DNA of 14,271 nucleotides from contig DDII01000080.1 of NCBI GenBank assembly GCA_002338445.1, forward strand, positions 7,085 through 21,355, read 5' to 3'. This DNA comes from Cellvibrionales bacterium UBA1854 (GTDB taxonomy: Bacteria; Pseudomonadota; Gammaproteobacteria; Pseudomonadales; Porticoccaceae). The notes under the pieces were generated by a model. The model was not told the origin of the DNA and did not search any database. It saw nothing but the letters and a program-made list of their open reading frames with translations. Numbering within the stretch: the first letter of the stretch is position 1; each line of letters opens with the position of its first letter. Of this stretch, positions 1-6,252 are shown piece after piece. A program made the translations under genes and the position numbers.

Positions 1-378
1 CCTAAGGACGGCATGATGCATGGTCCAAATGGAATGATGATGCACGAGGAAGGCATGCCTATGATGATGGGCGAGCGCCCGCCGGAGTGCGATGCAGCTG
101 AGGCAGTAATCAAGGAGGCGGGAATTGATCCCGGAGCGTTTGCAGAAGTTATGTTCAAGCAGTTTGGTAGTATGGATATGCCACCACCCCCAAAGCATGC
201 GCCAGAGAGTGCTCATGAGGAGTTCGATGGGATGATGGATGACAAACTTGACATTGCGGTTGCAGAAGAATTCTTTGGTGGGGATATCGAAGCGGCGGCT
301 GGAATTTTTCAGCAGTTGGACAAATTCGGTGTAAGACCAGAAGATTGTGGATATTTTCCTCCCGGACCACCTATGTAA
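1..378 (+). CDS. Met/Pro-rich protein, C-terminal part (5' end outside window)
   Basis: The reading frame is open from the first base of the window (four codons, P-K-D-G, precede the first ATG at 13), so this is most likely the 3' end of a longer gene; the ATG at 13 has no visible ribosome binding site. About the first 22 visible residues are extremely Met-rich, with runs such as GMMMHEEGMPMMMG and interspersed His. The middle is acidic with a PPPPKH stretch, and the C-terminus is FPPGPPM. Residues of the type DAAEAVIKEAG and DIEAAAGIFQQLDKFG look like short helices. I recognise no family. Met/His-rich segments are known from copper or silver handling proteins, but nothing else here supports that. 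It converges on the membrane protein gene at 475. Confidence 0.6.
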   Translation, partial: PKDGMMHGPNGMMMHEEGMPMMMGERPPECDAAEAVIKEAGIDPGAFAEVMFKQFGSMDMPPPPKHAPESAHEEFDGMMDDKLDIAVAEEFFGGDIEAAAGIFQQLDKFGVRPEDCGYFPPGPPM

Positions 379-417
379 TTGCTGGTAGTCTAACAAATAA
401 TTAAATATTGGTGATGG

Positions 418-464
418 GACGGCGGCCCCCTGCTAAGGGAGCCAGCCGTCGCGTTATGGCTGGC
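418..464. terminator. GC-rich alternative hairpins between convergent genes
   Basis: Two strong, mutually exclusive stems are visible. Stem A pairs GACGGC (418-423) with GCCGTC (445-450), GGC (424-426) with GCC (441-443) and CCCT (428-431) with AGGG (436-439) around a GCTA loop. Stem B pairs GCCAGCC (441-447) with GGCTGGC (458-464) around a 10-nt loop. It sits between two gene ends that face each other (378 and 475), so a bidirectional terminator is the simplest reading. There is no U-tract on either side, so Rho-independent termination is not clear, and a REP-like dispersed palindrome is the alternative. Confidence 0.5.
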
Positions 465-474
465 ATCTTCTCGA

Positions 475-885
475 TTAAAAAGTCTTCGATACTGCCAAGA
501 CAATAATGAAAAAAAATAGTGTGATTCCAGCAAATACAATAAAACCAATGGCAAATTCTGGCTTGATCTTGTCACCTCTCCTCGGTTCTGTATGCTGGCC
601 TATCGCGACAATCAGACGGATTACTTTAAAGGTTCCATACCCACATAAAAGAATTACGATTGCTAATCTAAAGTAATTAAAGCCAGATCCCTTAGGGAGA
701 CCTAAAGCGAATTCCAAGGGTGCGATTAACACTAGAGAAGCCCCTGCATACAGCGCGGAAAGGTACCCGACTCCATATACCCAGAAGGCTTTGTTAAGTG
801 GGGGTAGTTGCTCGAATAACATTACGTTTTTTGTTTGAAATGAAAATTTAATAATATTGGTATCAAAATTATTAAGCGATTGCAA
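475..885 (-). CDS. Small three-helix inner-membrane protein, unknown function
   Basis: A 136-residue hydrophobic protein with three predicted membrane helices at about residues 35-60, 71-95 and 111-132, separated by a short positively charged loop (TEPRRGDKIKPE, about 99-110). The reported start is TTG at 885, with an AGGGA motif six bases upstream. An in-frame ATG at 822 (protein MLFEQLPPL...) would give 115 residues and keep all helices, but has no ribosome binding site. I recognise no domain. The three-helix layout resembles small uncharacterised membrane proteins. It is divergent from the SixA-like gene and shares a 130-bp intergenic region with it. Confidence 0.6.
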   Translation of the reverse strand: MQSLNNFDTNIIKFSFQTKNVMLFEQLPPLNKAFWVYGVGYLSALYAGASLVLIAPLEFALGLPKGSGFNYFRLAIVILLCGYGTFKVIRLIVAIGQHTEPRRGDKIKPEFAIGFIVFAGITLFFFIIVLAVSKTF

Positions 886-931
886 ATGGTTTCCCTATTA
901 ATATCATGCTTGTGTGTGTTTCGACCAAATG

Positions 932-941
932 TTGACGTCAA
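932..941. promoter_or_regulatory. TTGACGTCAA palindrome between divergent genes
   Basis: A perfect 10-bp palindrome lies between the divergent membrane protein gene (start at 885 or 822, minus) and the SixA-like gene (start at 1019, plus). Its position suggests a regulator binding site that could act on both genes, but it is short and no regulator is encoded nearby. On either strand it also resembles a -35 hexamer (TTGACG), though no -10 lies at the right distance. Confidence 0.3.
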
Positions 942-968
942 AGTTATAAAAGATTTGGTTGGTAGGTA

Positions 969-974
969 TATAAT
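969..974 (+). promoter_or_regulatory. Possible -10 box (TATAAT) for the SixA-like gene
   Basis: An exact TATAAT lies 45 bases before the TTG start at 1019. No good -35 hexamer is found 16-18 bases upstream, so this is a weak call in AT-rich DNA. Confidence 0.25.
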
Positions 975-1018
975 TTAAGGCATTGGAATCTATTTTTTGT
1001 GCGGGAGGTTACGTAAAA

Positions 1019-1528
1019 TTGATAAGACAAAAGATTTTGTGTCTTTTACGCCACTCGAAGTCGTCATGGCTTGAAAGCGCACTAGCTGACTTTGATAGAC
1101 CTCTGTCTGCGAGAGGTAACAGAAACGCATCAAGTCTAAATAAATTCCTGATGTCTAAAAATTTTGTTTTTGATAAGATTCTGTGTAGTTCGGCGCGTCG
1201 CACGAAAGAAACTTGTCTGGTGGCGTTAGACGGTATTTCCGGCCAAGATAATACTATTTTTACGGACTCACTTTATATGACCTCCGCTAGTACTGTAATT
1301 AATATGATAAGAAGTCAGGACAACGATTTGAATACTATTTTAGTAGTTGGACACAACCCATCAATGCATGAGGTTTTGGAGGTTCTAACTGGTAAACATC
1401 TTGTAAAATACCCGACTGGCACCTTCGCCGCAGTTCGTTGCTCCTCGGAGTGGGAAAATCTTTTAGACAATTTCTGTGATTTGAGTTGGTTTCTTACACC
1501 GAAACATTTAGAGGGTCTCCAATCATGA
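1019..1528 (+). CDS. sixA: SixA-like phosphohistidine phosphatase (histidine phosphatase superfamily)
   Basis: A 169-residue protein of the branch-2 phosphoglycerate-mutase-like (histidine phosphatase) superfamily. The N-terminus carries the catalytic motif LLRHSKSSW (R11-H12, the phospho-accepting His), followed by DFDRPLSARG (about 24-33), the SSARRT arginine motif (58-62) and the second catalytic histidine in VVGHNPSM (H112). This set matches SixA and its relatives, which remove phosphate from histidine residues of phosphotransfer domains. The family includes many proteins with untested substrates, so the symbol is a family-level label. I prefer the TTG start at 1019 because GGGAGG lies 10 bases upstream and it puts RH close to the N-terminus as usual; an in-frame TTG at 983 lacks a ribosome binding site. 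No partner sensor kinase is adjacent. Confidence 0.85.
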   Translation: MIRQKILCLLRHSKSSWLESALADFDRPLSARGNRNASSLNKFLMSKNFVFDKILCSSARRTKETCLVALDGISGQDNTIFTDSLYMTSASTVINMIRSQDNDLNTILVVGHNPSMHEVLEVLTGKHLVKYPTGTFAAVRCSSEWENLLDNFCDLSWFLTPKHLEGLQS

Positions 1529-1852
1529 TCAGGACTCGCTTTTTTTTTAGAAGTACGGTTGGATGAAACGTGCAAATTAGTCCCTAGTTCTTGCACTCTA
1601 AAACTCTTTTAGCGCTTGTTATTAAACTCCCCTCCTCAATTTTTTAATTGTCAACGAAATTTATAATAGTTCACATTAACACAAGGTTTTTATAGGGATA
1701 GCCAGGTTTGTGGAGGATTTAGTGATATAATCATCAATCCTGGATAACGCTTTTATGTGTCTTACTGATAAGATATTGCATCTGAATCGCATATGTTTAG
1801 CTAGCTTGAAAATTGCGACACGCACGAGCGAACATGACTTCAGATTTTTGTT
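1529..1852. other. Intergenic region before the HAD gene
   Basis: A 324-bp AT-rich stretch in which I see no gene. It contains a run of nine T shortly after the SixA-like stop (about 1542-1550) without a convincing stem before it, and a small CAATT-TTTT-AATTG inverted repeat near 1637-1650. The only regulatory candidate is the extended -10 at 1723-1731. Confidence 0.6.
1723..1731 (+). promoter_or_regulatory. Extended -10 promoter element (TGATATAAT)
   Basis: TG-n-TATAAT is a perfect extended -10 element that can work without a good -35, and none is apparent. It would start transcription near 1738 and leave a leader of about 115 bases before the HAD gene at 1853. Confidence 0.4.
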
Positions 1853-2650
1853 TTGATTAAAGCAAAGAAATATTCCAATAGCCTATTGAGAAAAAGTCAT
1901 TTGAATCACTATCCTTGGTATGAAGTTTTGTCTGAGTATCATCGCAATCACTTATCAAAAAGTAGTGAGCGGTGCGCTATTGTTTTTGATATTGACGGGA
2001 CGTTGATTGATCCCAGAGTAATGCAGCTGGTGGTACTCAAAGCGTATGATCAGGTGAATGAGACTTCATGGTTTAACGATAAAGAATTGAATGACTTAAC
2101 GATTTACGAGATATATATCCGTCAGCAGCTTATGGAGTGGACTATTCCTGTTGCCGAGATTGATCATATTTGTGAATTTTATCAGCAGAACCACTGGAGT
2201 GAGCAAATAGTTATAGATACTGCAGCACTTTATCCTGAGCTGTCAGGTTTAATGCGGCAGCTTTTTGAGTCCTCGCGAACAGATGTTTTTTTCTGTACGG
2301 GCCGTCCAGAATTCATGCGTAAGTTGACGATTGAGAATTTACATAAAATATTGCCGAGTTATCGCGATCAAATCACTAATTATAACCTACACATGAATTC
2401 CCGTGATTGGGAGTATGTAGTGCAGGAAAAACGCAGGTCAATGGAGCAACTGATCTCCGTCCATAACGTGATTGCTTTTGTTGATAATGAGCCAAGCAAC
2501 TTAAATGGGCTTACATTTTTACCCATGAGCTGTCTTCTTGTGCATGCAGATACAACTTACAAAGCAAATCAGGCAATGCCTGATCGGTGCTTGCAGATTA
2601 GTAATTACATCAACTACCCACCTTTCGTGGATGCGCAATATGAGTATTAA
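1853..2650 (+). CDS. HAD-superfamily phosphatase-like hydrolase
   Basis: A 265-residue protein with all four HAD motifs in order: motif I AIVFDIDGTLID (nucleophile D46, acid/base D48), motif II FFCTGRP (T149), motif III lysine in QEKRRS (K193) and motif IV IAFVDNEPSN (D211 with E213). The roughly 100 residues between motifs I and II are mostly helical, as in a C1-type cap. It probably removes phosphate from a small molecule or nucleotide; the substrate cannot be told. No signal peptide is seen, so it should be cytoplasmic. The start is uncertain: TTG at 1853 has no Shine-Dalgarno sequence, and later in-frame TTG codons are not better. Its 3' end faces the S1/P1 nuclease pseudogene, leaving only 16 bases between them. 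Confidence 0.8.
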   Translation: MIKAKKYSNSLLRKSHLNHYPWYEVLSEYHRNHLSKSSERCAIVFDIDGTLIDPRVMQLVVLKAYDQVNETSWFNDKELNDLTIYEIYIRQQLMEWTIPVAEIDHICEFYQQNHWSEQIVIDTAALYPELSGLMRQLFESSRTDVFFCTGRPEFMRKLTIENLHKILPSYRDQITNYNLHMNSRDWEYVVQEKRRSMEQLISVHNVIAFVDNEPSNLNGLTFLPMSCLLVHADTTYKANQAMPDRCLQISNYINYPPFVDAQYEY

Positions 2651-2666
2651 AAAAGTGGTGCGATTA

Positions 2667-3461
2667 TTATTTCTCCGAAAATAAGGCGTTTACCGCACTG
2701 GCAAGTCTTATTCCACTTATGAGCAGCCTTTCTTCAGAAATAGGTTAATTTTTTGAAGGTATACGCCTTTCCAAGCTGTGGTGTTTTTTGAGAGTATTTA
2801 TTATTCCGAAGTCATAAACTTGATTTCTTGAATTTTTTGATTCACGCGCCCAATCAGCGAAAGTTGCGCTTTGCCAATGTATGATATCTTCTGAGCTTGC
2901 GATGTCGAGTTTTTTAGCGTAATCACGAATTGAAAGATTATTCTCAATTAACAGCCCATCCCAAACCTAATGGAGATTGACTTTGTCTCGTTGGTTCATC
3001 CATTGTATGTCTATAGTATTATCGCCCAGGTCATCTTTTCGACCCACATGAAGTGGTTGATGAATATCTCCAGTGAGGTGAACGAAGAAATTGAGAGCTT
3101 GCCAACGATTTTGATTCGTTAGTGATCTATCACCTACTTTCGTATGTTGGATGACAGGGCTTTTAGTACATCTCCGTTCCTACTTCTGGCTACGGTGCTT
3201 AAAGTTTCGTTGTCATCAATACTACTGTAATGCCAAGGTCGGGTGTGAATCCAGCTTTGCCTCGCTTTAATCTCATCGGGCCAGATTGAGAGGTCCCCCA
3301 ATGATTTTCCCCTCATAGAAACTTTTGATTGCATTTTTTGTGGAGCTATGGAGAAGTCTATCTGCAATATTTGAGACAACTTTGTGACCGCAGTCCCACC
3401 AAGTATAGGTAGGCGACATAACTGTAATTGAAATTAAACTAAGGGCGACATAATTTATTAT
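2667..3461 (-). pseudogene. Broken S1/P1-type zinc nuclease gene
   Basis: Translating the minus strand in pieces gives a complete S1/P1 nuclease (about 264 codons). The first frame (from about 3461) encodes a hydrophobic leader (NYVALSLISITVMS) and mature start TWWDCGHKVVSNIA. The middle frame (about 3310-3150) carries SLGDLSIWPDEI and RPWHYSSID. The first frame then returns with WQALNFFVHLTGDIHQPLHV, VNLH-stop-VWDG, ADWARES, VYDF and ERLLISGIRLASAVN. Zinc ligands expected from P1 nuclease (W1, H6, D45, H60, H116, D120, H126, H149, D153) are all readable. Damage seen: no ATG/GTG/TTG at the leader (ATA codons instead), a frame change near 3295-3315 at a G/A run, a return near 3150, TAG at 2967-2969 inside the H149/D153 motif and TAA at 2745-2747. 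An intact member would be a secreted single-strand nuclease/3'-nucleotidase. Confidence 0.88.
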
Positions 3462-4057
3462 CTATACAATTAAAGCTTCCATCAGCAGTTCAGATTTTGA
3501 AAATCATAATATCATTTCTTTGAAAGTGCGGTATATTCCTCTCCTTTTTGACTACATTTATACTCACAGCCGAGTTTGCAAAAATGTGTCTTGATTTTGT
3601 TATCGAGGTTTTTAAAATTGTTGTGAAAAATGCAATTGTGTTTTCTCCAAAATATCCAAAAAAATTTGATTTGGGTTTTTTTGACAGCTGCTAATAAGCC
3701 AGAGAAGGCATTATTTTTATTTGGTACAAAATTTAAACTAACAAATAACTTAAAACGTGCACCCTAAGGAATTTCCCTTAAACTGAGTTGGCTTTTTCCA
3801 TTGTTTTTAAAAACTAGGGTATTGTTTTGATCAGTAAGTTAATAACTATGTGTCGATGTAAGTGTCTTTGAAATTAATAAGCCTAGTTAAAAGACCTTTT
3901 CATTGTAAACAAATTGAGATTTTAACGCGTTAGACGGGAAGTTACGGGAAGGATGGGTATAAATGGATTAGTTGGCGCGACACGGGCGAGACAAGTGTGG
4001 GTGCCTCTCTGGGAGGCGATCCTTTAGCATACCTCCCAGACAAATTGAGAACCTTAT
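3462..4057. other. AT-rich intergenic region without a recognised gene
   Basis: Nearly 600 bp of AT-rich DNA with no recognisable gene. A minus-strand frame without stops runs from 3763 to 3512 (83 codons, Lys/Phe/Asn-rich, ending ...YTALSKK) but has no ATG, GTG or TTG start and no known domain, so I do not call it. The only structured element is the inverted repeat at 4008-4040. Confidence 0.55.
4008..4040 (-). terminator. 9-bp inverted repeat after the choice-of-anchor I gene
   Basis: TCTGGGAGG (4008-4016) and CCTCCCAGA (4032-4040) pair perfectly across a 15-nt loop, beginning 17 bases beyond the stop codon of the minus-strand gene ending at 4058. An overlapping smaller stem, GCCTC (4003-4007) with GAGGC (4013-4017), excludes it. 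There is no U-tract downstream, so this is a terminator or mRNA 3'-end structure by position rather than by full consensus. Confidence 0.45.
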
Positions 4058-6073
4058 TTACTGATTTATAATTGAAATATTGAACAATGATATTGTGCCG
4101 CTAACCTCGTTGCCGACCGCAATCATAGGGAGCGAATTCGGACTTTCCGAAGCACTGATAAACTTTATATCTTCCGGACCCAGGTCGCCGACGGAGGCAA
4201 GACCGTCAACCGTATTCGCATCTCTCGTGAAGTCTCTCGGATTTATATATTGCACAAATTTACTAAATTCTGGGGTTGTAATATCATAAACCATTACTCC
4301 TCCGGTGGCTTCTAAAGCAATAAAAGCATAAGTGTTCGATCCCACTGTTGCTATTTCAATGGCTTTAGGTTCGGGTCCTTTTTTGGTTGACCTATCCTCT
4401 CCAAAGGTGCCATCTCCGCTGAAGCTCTTGGAGCCTGAAAATGCGGCGACATGTTGCTCTTTATCCCAGTTGAATCCTGTGGGACCGAGGATGTTTGCTG
4501 TGATTTCTTCAAAATCATTACCGCTATCGAATACAAGGGTACCGGTGACTGCGTTCCATATGCTGAAAGAGCGCCCACCCATAGAGTACATTTGAGTGTA
4601 TGTACAATCTTCTTTCGGTTCTGCCTCCATTACAGACGTGCAAGGTGTTCCCGCTTGCGTAGCTTCAATGCCCATATCTTTGATTATCTTGAAGCTCCTC
4701 AAAGTCATCGGATGTTCTTTATTCTCCATGTCGTTTTGGTCAGCAAAAATTCCGCCCAGTGCGGCTGTAGAAAAAATAACATCATCCGCATCTTTAATTC
4801 TGAGCTCATCAGTATAAACATCACCATCTTTTATTTCATTTCCAGAGCTGTCAAGACACTCGTCATCCCTGTCCTTTGGTGTATCGCTTGCAGTGGGGTA
4901 ACCAAATGACGCACAGTCAGGGTAAACCCTTGAATCTCCCTCATTTGCGGTTACGAGAAAAGTAAGCCCCCGACGGTCAGTAAAAGTATCTGCACCGTCC
5001 GGCATGTATACGCCACGCAGTGGAACATTCCCCAACATAATCTTGTCGTCATTGATGAAATCTAGTTCATTACCTTTAACCATGTGGTCTTTAAAGCCGA
5101 AGCCTTTTACTGACTCTAACTTGGGCTCTGCAGAAAGAGATACGGTTGCATAGGCATTATTTTCCTGAAGAATAATGTATGCTTCTTTACTATCGGGGTG
5201 AATCGCTACAAATTCTGGCTCGATGTCTTTTGCGATCTGTCCATCACCACCAAATATCCTTTGAGCTCTGGCTCCGACTCTTGATTTGCTGTCCAGCGAT
5301 GCTTCCGCTGCAGTAATTGTTGTCACGGCTGTTTCACCAGCGCCCGAGGTCACCTCGATATCATTATAGGCTGAAAAATTTATGATTGTATTTTTTGCCG
5401 ACGCTATACCGCCGCTGATATCGATTACATTAACGGATCCTTCAGGATCATTAGAGTAGTCCTGAGAGGGCTCTCCCTCGTTTGCAACCACGACATAGTT
5501 ACCGTCCGGGGATATAGCTAGAGAATCCGGTAGTGCGCCGACTTTGATTGCTCTCTGATAAGCGGGGACTCCATTAGTCACCAAGTAAATGACGACAAAT
5601 CCAGGATCTTGTTTTGGCTTAGATTCTAATGCAATTGCAACTATGTCACCATGAATTGCAACAGAATTAGCTGCTCCCAGTTTATCGGCACTGTCTACTA
5701 GGTTAGTTTGATCTGCTAAAATATCTGCAGCTAGGTTGATAGTAGATGTCGCCTCGGCGCCTGTGTTTGGTGAGGTGGGTACAGATATGTCAATAAGATT
5801 GATTTTACCGCTGAGCGCATTGACAGCATATATAATATTGGATTCTGCATGATGGGCAATAACTTCGGCCGCGCTCTCTAAGTATTGTCCCGACTGGTAT
5901 CGACCGATGTGCGAGAGCTTGATTGTTGAGTTTAAAAGGTCTTGCCCGTCTTCTCCCGTTTTGCCTGTGTCGCCCTGAGGTCCTGTAGCTCCTCTTTCAC
6001 CGTCTTCTGCGCAGCCAGCTAGGCCAAAAACAGCGGCCATTATGTAAACTATAAAGATGTTTCTGTTAATCAT
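4058..6073 (-). CDS. Choice-of-anchor I family lipoprotein (beta-propeller)
   Basis: A 671-residue exported protein. I chose the ATG at 6073 because AGGA lies seven bases upstream and it starts a clean lipoprotein signal (INRNIFIVYIMAAVFGLAGC) with lipidated Cys21; in-frame ATGs at 6103 and 6151 only add a hydrophilic extension. Residues 25-45 form seven consecutive Gly-X-Y triplets, a short collagen-like linker. The rest shows the choice-of-anchor I beta-propeller pattern: NEGEPSQDYSNDPEGS, EPEFVAIHPD, a cysteine-containing insert (PDCASFGYP, DDECLDSS), GGRSFSIWNA, and near the C-terminus YAFIALEATGGVMVYDITTP. Relatives are surface or secreted proteins sometimes annotated as alkaline phosphatases, but I see no phosphatase catalytic domain. 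Function beyond a surface propeller is unknown. Confidence 0.85.
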   Translation of the reverse strand: MINRNIFIVYIMAAVFGLAGCAEDGERGATGPQGDTGKTGEDGQDLLNSTIKLSHIGRYQSGQYLESAAEVIAHHAESNIIYAVNALSGKINLIDISVPTSPNTGAEATSTINLAADILADQTNLVDSADKLGAANSVAIHGDIVAIALESKPKQDPGFVVIYLVTNGVPAYQRAIKVGALPDSLAISPDGNYVVVANEGEPSQDYSNDPEGSVNVIDISGGIASAKNTIINFSAYNDIEVTSGAGETAVTTITAAEASLDSKSRVGARAQRIFGGDGQIAKDIEPEFVAIHPDSKEAYIILQENNAYATVSLSAEPKLESVKGFGFKDHMVKGNELDFINDDKIMLGNVPLRGVYMPDGADTFTDRRGLTFLVTANEGDSRVYPDCASFGYPTASDTPKDRDDECLDSSGNEIKDGDVYTDELRIKDADDVIFSTAALGGIFADQNDMENKEHPMTLRSFKIIKDMGIEATQAGTPCTSVMEAEPKEDCTYTQMYSMGGRSFSIWNAVTGTLVFDSGNDFEEITANILGPTGFNWDKEQHVAAFSGSKSFSGDGTFGEDRSTKKGPEPKAIEIATVGSNTYAFIALEATGGVMVYDITTPEFSKFVQYINPRDFTRDANTVDGLASVGDLGPEDIKFISASESPNSLPMIAVGNEVSGTISLFNISIINQ

Positions 6074-6127
6074 AAAAGCGTCCTGTTGTCGGTTTTTTCT
6101 CATAGAAGAGTTTTTTTCAAATTTGGT

Positions 6128-6139
6128 GTTGTTAACAAC
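6128..6139. promoter_or_regulatory. GTTGTTAACAAC palindrome in the leader of the choice-of-anchor I gene
   Basis: A perfect 12-bp palindrome between the proposed -10 (6163-6168) and the start codon at 6073. It could be an operator in the transcribed leader. It lies within the longer alternative reading frame, so it would be coding if the start at 6151 were used. Confidence 0.3.
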
Positions 6140-6162
6140 GTTTTGAAACATATCTAGCAGCT

Positions 6163-6168
6163 ATTATA
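6163..6168 (-). promoter_or_regulatory. Candidate -10 (TATAAT) for the choice-of-anchor I gene
   Basis: On the minus strand an exact TATAAT lies in the 179-bp gap after the sulfotransferase gene and would give a leader of about 80 bases before the start at 6073. The best -35-like hexamer (TTGTAA) is 20 bases upstream, too far for a normal spacer. It fits the view that the two minus-strand genes are transcribed separately. Confidence 0.33.
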
Positions 6169-6252
6169 TCGGGAACGGGTAAATTTATTTACAATTAATT
6201 GACTTGATTACTCACGGGGGTATGTCCAATCATTTTTTGGATAATATAATCA

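Noticed and set aside
3134..3379. 81-codon minus-strand ORF taken as a separate gene
   Set aside because: It is the out-of-frame middle part of the S1/P1 nuclease pseudogene; its first 25 or so residues are a shadow of the true N-terminal frame.
3512..3763. 83-codon stop-free minus-strand frame, Lys/Asn/Phe-rich
   Set aside because: It has no ATG, GTG or TTG start, no ribosome binding site and no recognisable domain; long open frames of this composition occur by chance in AT-rich DNA.
4080..4909. Several plus-strand ORFs inside the choice-of-anchor I gene
   Set aside because: They lie opposite a long gene with clear family motifs and show no start signals or domains of their own.
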